DNA of 46,001 bases. Source: CAYGAW01 sp964347945. Lineage in GTDB: Bacteria > Chloroflexota > Anaerolineae > UBA7937 > B3-Chlor. The position numbers were made by a program, and so were the translations under genes. Positions within the stretch are counted from its first letter, which is position 1; every line of letters begins with the position of its first letter. Where the stretch lies: contig CAYGAW010000098.1 of assembly GCA_964347945.1 (NCBI GenBank), positions 1-46,001 of the forward strand, in the 5' to 3' direction. The notes under the pieces are model-generated. The model saw only the letters and a list, made by a program, of their open reading frames with translations, was not told where the DNA came from and made no database searches. This document shows positions 1 to 8,322 of the stretch, piece by piece.

Positions 1-1331
1 CGATTGGAGTCGAACGGCAGCTCGGCCACCAAGCTATAGTCTCGTTCCAGGCTATCGCGCCACAATCCAGCCTTGGCCGCGACAGCGAGCAAAGCCCCCT
101 CCGTGGGATCGCCAATAACGCTCCAGTTGGAACCGTCGCTGTCATCCTGCTTCAACGTGGAATCGTTGCACAGTACAGCGATCTTCAACGCCAGCTGCAA
201 GTCCTCATCCTCAGTGCCCAAGGACTGCCCATCGAGTCTGAACTCGCCCTGGGGCACGTAACCATCGCCGGTTACTTCGATGACTTTATCGAGGAATCCA
301 ATCTTGCGTACCGTCATCTCGCTTTGAGTGAGGGTGCCCGTCTTGTCGGTACAGATAACAGTAGCTGAACCCAAGGTCTCCACGGAAGGTAGTTTCCTGA
401 TGAGTGCGTTCCGCTGCACCATGCGCCTGACGCCCAGCGCGAGCGCAATGGTGACCACTGCTGGAAGCCCTTCGGGAATGGCAGCTACGGCCAGACTGAC
501 GGCAGTAAGGAACATCTCCACCAAGGGAACGCCTCGCCATAGACCGAGTGCGAACACCACGACGACGATGATCAGGCACGCGTAGACCAGCAGTCTACCC
601 ACGCCCTCAAGTCTCTCCTGTAGTGGTGTCCGTTCCTCACCTACTGTCTGTACTAGATGGGCGATTTTTCCCAGCTCCGTCCTCATCCCGGTGTCAGTCA
701 CCACAGCCCTGCCCTTCCCGTAGGTGACCACGGTGCTGGAATAGACCATATTGCGGCGGTCTGCCAACGGCGTGTTGCTTTCTGTCACAACGCTCGCCGT
801 CTTCTTCACGGGAACCGACTCTCCGGTGAGCGATGCCTCATCGACCTGGAGCAGATGATCCTCCACCAGTCTGGCGTCCGCCGGCACCAAGTCTCCCATC
901 TCGAGTGCAAGTACATCGCCGGGAACCACCTCCTCCGCGGGGATATTCCGTATCTCGCCAGCACGGATCACGGTGGCTAGAGGTGCAGCCATCTTCTTCA
1001 GGGCCTCCAGAGCCCTCTCGGCCCGATACTGCTGCACGAAGCCCAAAATCGCGTTCAGCAGGACGATCACCAGGATAGCTACGGCATCCAACCACTCCTG
1101 AAGAAAGGCGGAAACAACGGCAGCGCCAATCAGCACAAGAATGATAAACTCGGTGAACTGACTCGCGAACTGCCGCCAGGCCGATATGCCTCCGACCTCC
1201 TCCAAACGGTTCGGGCCGAACGCTTCTAGCCGTTGTCCCGCAACGTCATCGTTGAGCCCTCGTTGCGGGTCAGTGCCCCAACGGTCGACCACTTCGTCGG
1301 CTGTCAGAGCATACTCTTCAAGCTCGCTCAC
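1..1331 (-). CDS. Cation-translocating P-type ATPase, type II (partial, C-terminus beyond window)
   Basis: ATP-driven cation pump of the inner membrane, SERCA/PMCA-like class II. The frame is open from a GTG at 1331 to the window edge, about 443 residues. The N-terminal cation ATPase domain is followed by the actuator loop with LTGES, the M4 motif PEGLP, and the phosphorylation motif DKTGTLT with the phosphorylated Asp near residue 329. The start of the nucleotide-binding domain (GDPTEGAL) follows. The GTG start is chosen because GGGGAG lies a few bases upstream and an in-frame TGA lies 11 codons further up. PEGLP and GDPTEGAL favour a Ca2+/Mn2+-type or related pump over a heavy-metal P1B pump, and no CPC motif is seen. 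The ion is not decided. The truncation is only the window edge. It follows pnp on the same strand after 113 bases. Confidence 0.93.
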   Translation of the reverse strand, partial: MSELEEYALTADEVVDRWGTDPQRGLNDDVAGQRLEAFGPNRLEEVGGISAWRQFASQFTEFIILVLIGAAVVSAFLQEWLDAVAILVIVLLNAILGFVQQYRAERALEALKKMAAPLATVIRAGEIRNIPAEEVVPGDVLALEMGDLVPADARLVEDHLLQVDEASLTGESVPVKKTASVVTESNTPLADRRNMVYSSTVVTYGKGRAVVTDTGMRTELGKIAHLVQTVGEERTPLQERLEGVGRLLVYACLIIVVVVFALGLWRGVPLVEMFLTAVSLAVAAIPEGLPAVVTIALALGVRRMVQRNALIRKLPSVETLGSATVICTDKTGTLTQSEMTVRKIGFLDKVIEVTGDGYVPQGEFRLDGQSLGTEDEDLQLALKIAVLCNDSTLKQDDSDGSNWSVIGDPTEGALLAVAAKAGLWRDSLERDYSLVAELPFDSN

Positions 1332-1444
1332 CGACTCCCCCACGAACAGCAAGAGACGCCATCAATGGTCAACTCTGCTTCAACGGCGTCTCGCATCTCA
1401 CGTACCAAGAAATCCCACGGAAACTGACACGCTCGTCTACGCGC

Positions 1445-3619
1445 CTACCCGCTTCTCCGAGGGCGACGTGTGGAGCGTCTAGAGGGTTCCGCTCTTCTTC
1501 TCTGTGCTGGCCGTCTGTCCATCTCCCTGGCCTTCTCGGGGCTCCAGCCCTCCAGGACCGCCCGTCGCGAAAGCCTTATCTTGTCTTCGGCATCGATGTC
1601 TATGACCATGACCATGATCTCGTCACCCACGCGCACCACATCCTCAACACTGGGCACATGATAGTCGGCCAACTGAGAGATGTGGCACAAACCGTCCGTG
1701 CCGGGCAGTATCTCCACAAACGCGCCGAAATCCGTCACTCGCCTCACGGTGCCCGTGTATATCTTACCGATTTCCGGATCTTCCGTCAGAGCTCGGACCA
1801 TCTCGATCGCCTTCTGGCTACCCTCCGCATCTGAGGAGGCGATGAAAACAGTGCCATCGTCCTCGACATCTATCTTGACGCCAGTCTCGTCGATGATCTT
1901 GCGGATGGTCTTGCCTCCGGGCCCTATGACCAGTCCGATCTTCTCTGTATTTATCTTGATGATAGAAATCCGTGGTGCATACGGCGAGAGATCCTCCCGC
2001 GCCTCGCTGATGGTTTCATGCATCTTGTCCAAAGCAAGCAGACGCGCTTCTCTGGCTTGCGCCAGCGCCTCTCTCAGGAGATCGGCACTGATGTTCTGGA
2101 TCTTGAGGTCCATCTGAAGTGCCGTGATGCCCTCTCTCGTACCTGCTACCTTGAAGTCCATGTCGCCCAGCGCATCTTCCATGCCCATGATGTCGGTGAG
2201 GATGACATGGCGATCGTTCTCCCTTATCAACCCCATCGCCATTCCGGCAACGGGCCCTTTGATGGGCACACCGGCGTCCATGAGCGCCAGGGAAGCTGCA
2301 CATACGCTGGCCATCGACGTAGACCCGTTGGAAGCCAGAACCTCGGACACGAGACGAATAGTATAGGGGAAAGCGTCCACCTCGGGAATGAGAGGCCGAA
2401 CGGCTGTCTCAGCCAAGGCACCGTGCCCTATCTCGCGGCGCTTGGGTGCTCTCAGGAACCACGTCTCCCCGGTGCTGTATGGCGGGAAGTTGTAGTGATG
2501 CATGAACCGCTTCGACTCCTCCGTGCCCAGGCCGTCCAGGATCTGTTCATCGCTCGGCGTGCCGAGGGTAGCAATGGCTAGTACCTGGGTCTCCCCTCGA
2601 CTGAAAAGCCCAGACCCGTGCGCTCGAGGCAAGAGTCCAACCTCAGAGCGTATGGGACGCACGGTCGTCGTGTCCCGCCCATCAAGCCGGTGGTTCTCCC
2701 TTAAGACGCCTTGCCGGACATTCTCCTTCAGCAACTGGTCGAACGCGGCCTCCCACTGCTCCTGAGGATACGTCTCTCCAAACGCTTCCAGCAGCTCCGA
2801 GTGCAAGCCATCGAGGGCTTTGGTGAGCGCCTTCTTGTCACCCGCCCCGTCGACGGCCGCCCACACCTTCCCCTTGCCCCACGAACGAACGGCTTCCAAC
2901 ACCTCATCTTCAACCTGGAAGAAGGTCATTGGGCTGTCGGGTTTCCCGATCTCCTCCCGCATCCTGGCCTGGACCTCGATGACCTCCTGCATCGCTTGAT
3001 GGCCCAACGTGATGGCTTCCACCATTGTGTCCTCCGCCACCTCTTTGGCGCCAGCCTCGACCATGACCACACCCTCACGTGTCCCGGCCATACGCAGGTC
3101 CAAGACACTCTCTTCCATCTCCGACGCGGTGGGATTGAAAACGAAGCGTCCGTTGATGCGGGCGACTCGCACTGCCCCTATGGGTCCGTTGAAGGGAATG
3201 TCGGAGATGGAGAGGGCAGCCGACGCGCCAATCACAGAGAGGGTATCCAGGTAGTTTTCTTGGTCCGCGGACAGCGCCGTGACGATCACCTGGATGTCAT
3301 TGCGAAGCCCTGGATGGAATAGAGGACGCAGAGACCTGTCGGTCAACCTGCACAGAAGAATGGCCTGTTCGGTGGGGCGCCCCTCGCGCTTGAAGAACCC
3401 GCCAGGTATCTTGCCGGCGGCATACAGGCGCTCTTCATAGTCCACCAGAAGGGGAAGAAACGAGGTTCCTTCTCGGACCTGCTTCGAGGCGGTCGCAGTG
3501 ACAAGCACCATGGTGTCACCGCTCCGCACGGTTACGGCGCCGCCTGCTTGTTCAGCAAGCCTGCCCGCCTCGATGCTAATGGAGTGCTCTCCAATAGTTG
3601 CGTGGTAAGTCGTAGTCAT
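1445..3619 (-). CDS. pnp: Polyribonucleotide nucleotidyltransferase (PNPase)
   Basis: Phosphorolytic 3'-5' exoribonuclease for mRNA decay and RNA quality control. At 724 residues it has the normal family length. Order: first RNase PH core (about 10-140), helical linker, second catalytic RNase PH core with the GDMDFKVAGT segment, KH domain with IGPGGKTIRKI (about 555-615) and S1 domain (about 618-688) with VTDFGAFVEI. An Arg-rich tail of about 36 residues ends the protein. The ATG at 3619 has GGAGG upstream. That ribosome-binding site lies in one arm of a near-perfect palindrome (separate entry), which suggests translational control. rpsO lies immediately upstream on the same strand, the classic rpsO-pnp order. 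Confidence 0.98.
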   Translation of the reverse strand: MTTTYHATIGEHSISIEAGRLAEQAGGAVTVRSGDTMVLVTATASKQVREGTSFLPLLVDYEERLYAAGKIPGGFFKREGRPTEQAILLCRLTDRSLRPLFHPGLRNDIQVIVTALSADQENYLDTLSVIGASAALSISDIPFNGPIGAVRVARINGRFVFNPTASEMEESVLDLRMAGTREGVVMVEAGAKEVAEDTMVEAITLGHQAMQEVIEVQARMREEIGKPDSPMTFFQVEDEVLEAVRSWGKGKVWAAVDGAGDKKALTKALDGLHSELLEAFGETYPQEQWEAAFDQLLKENVRQGVLRENHRLDGRDTTTVRPIRSEVGLLPRAHGSGLFSRGETQVLAIATLGTPSDEQILDGLGTEESKRFMHHYNFPPYSTGETWFLRAPKRREIGHGALAETAVRPLIPEVDAFPYTIRLVSEVLASNGSTSMASVCAASLALMDAGVPIKGPVAGMAMGLIRENDRHVILTDIMGMEDALGDMDFKVAGTREGITALQMDLKIQNISADLLREALAQAREARLLALDKMHETISEAREDLSPYAPRISIIKINTEKIGLVIGPGGKTIRKIIDETGVKIDVEDDGTVFIASSDAEGSQKAIEMVRALTEDPEIGKIYTGTVRRVTDFGAFVEILPGTDGLCHISQLADYHVPSVEDVVRVGDEIMVMVIDIDAEDKIRLSRRAVLEGWSPEKAREMDRRPAQRRRAEPSRRSTRRPRRSG

Positions 3620-3626
3620 ACCTTTA

Positions 3627-3652
3627 CCTCCAAGCTCGGCCGAGCCTGGAGG
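3627..3652 (-). promoter_or_regulatory. Hairpin that sequesters the pnp ribosome-binding site
   Basis: The 26-base segment just before the pnp start is a near-perfect palindrome. On the pnp strand it runs CCTCCA...TTGGAGG around a GGCCG-type centre, allowing about 11 paired bases with one G-U pair. The 3' arm contains the GGAGG that serves as Shine-Dalgarno, 7 bases before the ATG, so folding would hide it. PNPase is known to autoregulate through its leader in E. coli by a different structure. A similar role here is inference. Confidence 0.6.
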
Positions 3653-3712
3653 TCAAGGACTGGAGACTGCATCTCACCCTCACCTTGATGGGTCACTCCT
3701 CACCGAGGCATA

Positions 3713-3731
3713 GCACCGTGAGGTGCGGTGC
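3713..3731 (-). other. Small stem-loop in the rpsO-pnp intergenic region
   Basis: GCACCG and CGGTGC form a 6-bp stem with a 7-base loop. The 248-base gap between rpsO and pnp also holds a GGACC/GGTCC stem near 3752-3762. Neither is followed by a T-run on the transcribed strand, so they look like processing or stability elements rather than terminators. No gene is seen in the gap. Confidence 0.35.
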
Positions 3732-3867
3732 ACTCTCCAATACCTGGCCCCCGGACCCGGTCCTTATTGTGAAGACTAGTTTGAACTCGACCCATCCTCT
3801 GTCACGAGCGACTGTCCCACAACAGGATGGGCCACTACTATATCACCCCCTCTTGCAGAGTATTGCG

Positions 3868-4137
3868 CTACCTGCGTAAGCCAAGGCGAGCTACGACATC
3901 CCTGTATCGAGCAGGGTCCTTCCTGCTCAAATAGTCCAGATGTCGCCTACGCTGGCCGACCAGCTTGATGAGCCCCAGGCGCGAATGCTCGTCTTGCCTA
4001 TGCGCCTTGAGGTGCTCGACCAACTGATCGATTCGCCTAGATAAGAGGGCTACCTGGACCTCCGGCGAACCGGTGTCCTTGTCATGGATATGATATTCCT
4101 TGATGATGGCGTCCTTCTCAGTCTTGCCTAGCGCCAT
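3868..4137 (-). CDS. rpsO: 30S ribosomal protein S15
   Basis: Primary 16S rRNA-binding protein of the small-subunit platform. At 89 residues it has the standard length. The S15 signature is clear: GSPEVQVALLSRRI near the N-terminus, DEHSRLGLIKLVGQRRRHLDYL in the middle (the conserved rRNA-contact region) and a short C-terminal helix. The ATG has GGGAGG seven bases upstream. It is the first gene of the rpsO-pnp unit, with a strong promoter and a leader hairpin directly upstream. Confidence 0.98.
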   Translation of the reverse strand: MALGKTEKDAIIKEYHIHDKDTGSPEVQVALLSRRIDQLVEHLKAHRQDEHSRLGLIKLVGQRRRHLDYLSRKDPARYRDVVARLGLRR

Positions 4138-4150
4138 CCGTTGCCTCCCA

Positions 4151-4170
4151 GGGCTGCGCTAACACAGCCC
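4151..4170 (-). promoter_or_regulatory. Leader hairpin upstream of the rpsO ribosome-binding site
   Basis: On the gene strand GGGCTG and CAGCCC form a 6-bp stem with an 8-base loop, ending just before the GGGAGG Shine-Dalgarno. S15 is known to bind its own mRNA leader in several bacteria. This stem is a candidate for that, inferred from position only. Confidence 0.4.
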
Positions 4171-4202
4171 AACTTGCTCTGATAACGTCAATATCAGGTT
4201 AT

Positions 4203-4231
4203 ATTATAACATGTCTGCCAGAGCATGGCAA
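4203..4231 (-). promoter_or_regulatory. Sigma70-type promoter for rpsO-pnp
   Basis: On the minus strand TTGCCA (4226-4231) and TATAAT (4203-4208) are separated by exactly 17 bases. Transcription would start near 4196 and give a leader of about 60 bases. Confidence 0.85.
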
Positions 4232-4331
4232 ACACCACGCTAACCTGCAAGTCTCGAGGTTGAGTTTGGAGTCGAGAAAGAGAGGTGAACGGAGTTGGGG
4301 TTACGCCAGCCAGGGCCTGGGCGGTCAGAAG

Positions 4332-5249
4332 CTAGGCGGCTCTCCTCAAACGAGGATCAAGGGCATCCCGCAGCCCATCGCCAACCAGGTTGAACCCTGT
4401 GACCACCAGGATGATTGCCAGCCCGGGGAAGAGGAGCGCCCACCAGGCACCAACGGTAATGAACTTGTAGCCGTTGCTGAGCATCGCTCCCCACTCTGGG
4501 GAAGGAGGCTGCGCCCCCAAGCCCAGGAAGCCGAGGGCCGCTGTCTCTATGATGGCCGTCGCGATCATGAGGGTGAACTGCACTATCAGGGGGGAGAGGC
4601 TGTTGGGCAGCACATGGCGCAACACCATGCGATACCCCGGAACTCCAACAGCGGTGGCCGCGGTTATGTAATCGAGCTGCTTGATGCCTATAGCCGAAGC
4701 ACGCGAGAGTCGTGCGTAGACGGGAATGTAGGTGATTCCCAGGGCGAACATAGTGTTTTGAAGCCCAGGGCCCCGCATGGCCACAATGGCAATGGCCAGC
4801 AGGAGAGCAGGGAAGGCCAGCAGAACGTCCATGGCACGCATGGCCACAGTCTCCAGCTGACCTCCGACATACCCCGACAACAATCCAATGACGGTGCCAA
4901 CCGAGAAAGCGAACACAACAGCCGCCAGCCCGACAGTGAACGATATCCGGGTCCCGTGAGCGATTCTGGTCAGGATGTCTCGCCCCAACTCGTCGGTGCC
5001 GAAGGGGTGTTCTTGCGACGGGGCGCTCAACCTCGCCGTGAGATCTCTATCGGTCCTCGGGTTGTAGGGCACGAAAATGGGGGCCACGATGTATCCCACG
5101 ACGATGAAGAAGAGGACGATGCCCATTCCCACCTTGGCCGCCCTGTTGGCCCACAGACGGTGGGCGGCATCCCTCACGAGACCCCGCTCTCTGCGAGGCA
5201 TGTAGTCCAGAGCTTCAAGCCCTTCCAGGGCCTCTGTTGTCGTGGTCAT
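4332..5249 (-). CDS. ABC transporter permease, DppC/OppC type
   Basis: Inner-membrane permease of a peptide/nickel-type ABC importer, 305 residues. An N-terminal cytoplasmic segment leads into a first membrane helix (about 40-60), then the typical periplasmic segment with HPFGTDELGRDI. The binding-protein-dependent transport domain follows, with five further helices and the EAA-like loop AATAVGVPGYRMVLRHVLPN. GFLGLGAQPPSPEWG is the characteristic C-terminal signature. It lies 34 bases after the DppB-type permease and is the last gene of the unit. No ATP-binding subunits (DppD/DppF) are in the window, so the importer must use ATPases encoded elsewhere. Confidence 0.95.
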   Translation of the reverse strand: MTTTTEALEGLEALDYMPRRERGLVRDAAHRLWANRAAKVGMGIVLFFIVVGYIVAPIFVPYNPRTDRDLTARLSAPSQEHPFGTDELGRDILTRIAHGTRISFTVGLAAVVFAFSVGTVIGLLSGYVGGQLETVAMRAMDVLLAFPALLLAIAIVAMRGPGLQNTMFALGITYIPVYARLSRASAIGIKQLDYITAATAVGVPGYRMVLRHVLPNSLSPLIVQFTLMIATAIIETAALGFLGLGAQPPSPEWGAMLSNGYKFITVGAWWALLFPGLAIILVVTGFNLVGDGLRDALDPRLRRAA

Positions 5250-5283
5250 CTTCAGTCCCTACTCCCGCAAACCTCGGAACACT

Positions 5284-6288
5284 TTAGTCGTACCGGATAC
5301 GTGGATCAACCACCGCATAGGAGACGTCCACCAGTAGATTGATGACCAGGAACAGCACCGTGATGAACAGGGCCATACCCTGAATGATGGGATAGTCTCG
5401 GGAGAGGATTGACAGATAGAGCCAGCGCCCGATGCCGGGCCAGGCGAAGATGGTCTCAGTAAGTACCGCGCCCGAGAGCAGCACGCCCACCTGCAACCCG
5501 ACGATGGTGATCACCGGCAACAGCGCATTCTTCAGCGCGTGCCGCATGATAACCACTCTTTCCACCAAACCCTTCGCTCTGGCCGTCCGCATGTAGTCTT
5601 GCTCCAGGACCTCCAACATCGCGGACCGAGTCATGCGGGCGATGATGGCCATGGGTATCGTGCCGAGAGCTATGGCGGGCAAGATGAGATGCTGCACGGC
5701 ATTGAGCAAGGCCTCGGCATTCCCCGTGATGATGCTGTCTACTACCAATAGGTTGGTGATCCTCTGCAACTGTATGCCCGCATCCAATCTCGTCACCGAT
5801 GGCAGCCACCCGAGCTGGACGGCGAAGAACCAGTTCAACATCAATCCCAGCCAGAAAATGGGCATGGAGATGCCTAGTAGGCTACCGACCATGGCCAGGT
5901 TGTCGAAGATAGAGTTGCGCCTGGTGGCGGAGATCATCCCCGCTGGCACTCCAACGAATAGAGCCACGGTCAAGGCGCAGATGCTCAGTTCAATGGTGGC
6001 AGGAAAGCGAACCCGTATCTCATCCATGATGGGCCTTCTACTCAGAATGGATCGGCCCAGGTCCCCCCGCAAGACCTTGCCCATGTAGGTGAGATACTGC
6101 TCGTGCAGGGGCTTGTTTAGTCCGAATTCCTCTCGGATGCGCTCGACGTTTGCCTCGGTGGCGTGCTCGCCTGCGAGCGCCAAGGCGGGATCGCCGGGAA
6201 TCATGCGCAGAAACAGGAAGACGATGATGGAGACGCCCAGAAGAGTGGGAATGAGGGACAGAAGACGCCGGATGACATAACTGGTCAA
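5284..6288 (-). CDS. ABC transporter permease, DppB/OppB type
   Basis: First membrane subunit of the peptide-type importer, 334 residues, normal length. It starts with a membrane helix (RRLLSLIPTLLGVSIIVFLF), followed by the conserved periplasmic stretch MIPGDPALAL and five more helices. The EAA-like motif is ARAKGLVERVVIMRHALKNA, and the C-terminus VDVSYAVVDPRIRYD is typical of DppB. It pairs with the DppC-type permease downstream and the binding protein upstream. A strong hairpin lies between it and the binding-protein gene. Confidence 0.95.
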   Translation of the reverse strand: MTSYVIRRLLSLIPTLLGVSIIVFLFLRMIPGDPALALAGEHATEANVERIREEFGLNKPLHEQYLTYMGKVLRGDLGRSILSRRPIMDEIRVRFPATIELSICALTVALFVGVPAGMISATRRNSIFDNLAMVGSLLGISMPIFWLGLMLNWFFAVQLGWLPSVTRLDAGIQLQRITNLLVVDSIITGNAEALLNAVQHLILPAIALGTIPMAIIARMTRSAMLEVLEQDYMRTARAKGLVERVVIMRHALKNALLPVITIVGLQVGVLLSGAVLTETIFAWPGIGRWLYLSILSRDYPIIQGMALFITVLFLVINLLVDVSYAVVDPRIRYD

Positions 6289-6310
6289 AAGTGGCCCCCT
6301 TTGCAGAGAA

Positions 6311-6342
6311 CGTCAGGCTCCAGCACGCGCCGGAGCCTGACG
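6311..6342 (-). other. Strong intercistronic hairpin between binding-protein and permease genes
   Basis: CGTCAGGCTCC and GGAGCCTGACG are perfect inverted repeats. On the transcribed strand the stem extends to about 14 bp with one G-U pair and a 4-base loop. There is no T-run. Such hairpins after binding-protein genes often stabilise the upstream message and lower permease expression. That role is inferred. Confidence 0.7.
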
Positions 6343-6357
6343 CTGAACCACATCACC

Positions 6358-7989
6358 CTAGTCCTCGAAGTAGACGCTGTTGTAGAACTCCTCGCCCAAG
6401 GGGCTCGGCACGAACCCTCGCACATTTGGCGCGAAGAGCAAGGAGGTCTCGTTGTGAGCCATGAAGATGCGCGCGACATCCTCATGGACGTACTCCGCAG
6501 CCTCCTGGTAGAGCGGCTCTCGCTCGGCCTGGGTGCTGAGGGTCTGGGCCTCCAGGAGCAGGTCTATGGTCTTCTGGGCAAGCGGCGTATTCCAGTTGCC
6601 CTCCCTGGGCTTGGGGATGCAGACGAAGTAGCAGAAGAAGTTGTCCGGGTCACCGTTGTCGCCGGTCCAGCCGATCATCCAGATGTCGAATAGGCCGGCG
6701 GATCGGTCGTCCAGATAGGTGCTCCAGTCCTCCGTCTTCAACTGCGGGTTCAGCCCCACATCGGCCCAGTAGGAGCCAATGGCCTCCGCGATGTCCTCGG
6801 GCACAGGATAGTAGGGTCGAGGGTTGGGCATGTACCAGAAGTCGAAGGTGAAGCCCTCCTCCACCCCAGCCTCGTCCAGAAGCCGTCTGGCCTCTTCGGG
6901 ATCGTAGCCGTAGTCCTCAATGTCGGGGTTGTGGCCCCACAGCGATGGCGGCACGAACTGCGTGCCAACGATGCCCAGGCCACCATACAGGCTGTCCACG
7001 ATGGCCTGCTTGTCGATGGCCAGAGACAGGGCCAAGCGCACGTTCGGGTCGTCCCAGGGCTCGCGGTCGGTCATGATGTTGATGAACGCCGTGGTGTTGG
7101 GCGGCCTCAAGAGTCGCTGGCAGTTGGGATCGTCCTCGCACGCCTGCGAGTCATCCGGATTGGGGAAGCCCATGCCGTGGATGTCGCCAGCCTGCAAGGC
7201 CAGATACCGCGCCGCATTGTCAGGGATGATCCTGATGATCACCCTGTTGATCTTGGCCACATCGCCATGATAGTCGTCGTACCGCTCCAGGGTGAGGTGA
7301 TCGCCCTCCACCCACTCCACATACTTGAAGGGGCCTGTGCCTGCAGGCACGAAACCAGGGAGCCCGTAGTTCTCACCCTGCTCCTGTACAGCCGTCGGGC
7401 TCATCTGGTACATGTAGAACATGCCCATGTCCTGGATGAAGGGGCCCAGCGGCCGGTTCATATTGAAGCGGACGGTGTAATCGTCAACTGCCTCCACCGA
7501 CTTGATCAGGCTGGTGGGGTTACCCTCGTCGTCCACATCGCCCATGAACCCGCCGAACATGTACTCCCAGTACTCGAAGACCCCGGTGTGCTCGGGATGG
7601 GCTGGGTCGAACTGGCGCATGGTGTTGTAGACCACCGCGTCGGCGTTGAAGTCCGTGCCGTCGTGGAACTTGACGCCCTCACGCAGTTTGAATTCCCAGG
7701 TGAGGCCATCAGCCGAGGTGGTCCACTCCGTGGCCAGGTTGGGTTCTACCGTGGTCTTCCCTGGCTCAAAGCGCACCAAGCCATCGTACAGCTGGTTGCA
7801 CAATCGTATGGACTCACCATCGGTCACGTCGGTGGGGTCGAGTTTGGTGACATCCGCGCCCTGTGCGAAGATGAAGTCAACAGGTTCCGCGGGGGGAGCG
7901 GGCGGTGGCGGCGCACAAGCCGACGCCACTAGGCCCAATACCAGGCCCAGCACGGCGACCACGCTCCACATTCTCACAATCCTAAACAT
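6358..7989 (-). CDS. ABC transporter substrate-binding lipoprotein, family 5 (peptide-type)
   Basis: Extracytoplasmic solute receptor for the adjacent permeases, 543 residues, normal for the SBP_bac_5 family. The N-terminus is a lipoprotein signal: hydrophobic stretch to residue 21, then ASAC with Cys25 as the predicted lipidated residue, followed by a Pro-rich linker. Family features include TEWTTSADGLTWEFKLREGVKF, the hinge-side FNMNRPLGPF and VRLALSLAIDKQAIVDSLYGG. The ligand is probably an oligopeptide, but dipeptide, sugar and nickel receptors share this fold. GAGGAGG lies about 8 bases before the ATG. A consensus promoter lies about 130 bases upstream. The next 3' feature is the intercistronic hairpin. 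Confidence 0.95.
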   Translation of the reverse strand: MFRIVRMWSVVAVLGLVLGLVASACAPPPPAPPAEPVDFIFAQGADVTKLDPTDVTDGESIRLCNQLYDGLVRFEPGKTTVEPNLATEWTTSADGLTWEFKLREGVKFHDGTDFNADAVVYNTMRQFDPAHPEHTGVFEYWEYMFGGFMGDVDDEGNPTSLIKSVEAVDDYTVRFNMNRPLGPFIQDMGMFYMYQMSPTAVQEQGENYGLPGFVPAGTGPFKYVEWVEGDHLTLERYDDYHGDVAKINRVIIRIIPDNAARYLALQAGDIHGMGFPNPDDSQACEDDPNCQRLLRPPNTTAFINIMTDREPWDDPNVRLALSLAIDKQAIVDSLYGGLGIVGTQFVPPSLWGHNPDIEDYGYDPEEARRLLDEAGVEEGFTFDFWYMPNPRPYYPVPEDIAEAIGSYWADVGLNPQLKTEDWSTYLDDRSAGLFDIWMIGWTGDNGDPDNFFCYFVCIPKPREGNWNTPLAQKTIDLLLEAQTLSTQAEREPLYQEAAEYVHEDVARIFMAHNETSLLFAPNVRGFVPSPLGEEFYNSVYFED

Positions 7990-8126
7990 TTGCTTTTCCT
8001 CCTCGTCTCATAATCATGCAGACTTTCAGACCTCGAACCAATACTCCTTATGGAATCCGCTTTTCTACCACCTCCTTTCGCTAGCCTGGTGACGCTCACC
8101 GCTGAGCAGTCCACGCGATTGGCGTC

Positions 8127-8155
8127 ATTATAGCATACAGGTATACAAATGTCAA
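8127..8155 (-). promoter_or_regulatory. Consensus sigma70-type promoter for the ABC importer
   Basis: On the minus strand TTGACA (8150-8155) and TATAAT (8127-8132) match consensus with a 17-base spacer and a TG extended -10. The spacer carries GTATAC followed by GTATGC, a half-matching repeat that could be an operator. The leader to 7989 is about 130 bases and includes a GCTCAGCGGTGAGC-type stem. Confidence 0.88.
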
Positions 8156-8322
8156 GGTTCAATCTCGGATTCAAGCTGCTTTCCCCACCCACAGTTGCCG
8201 AACTGGTAGACATCCACAGACCTCAGTCTCACACGAGACGTCACCACCGCTGATACTGGCTAATACGAGACTCCGCCGGGGCGACAGTCGAGCAACTGGC
8301 CTACTTGGACCTGCACCGGCGG

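Noticed and set aside
1..1331. P-type ATPase as a truncated pseudogene
   Set aside because: The frame is open to the window edge and all visible motifs are intact, so the truncation is only the window boundary.
4260..5342. Long plus-strand frame across the DppC-type permease
   Set aside because: It is antisense to a clear permease gene and has no protein family features.
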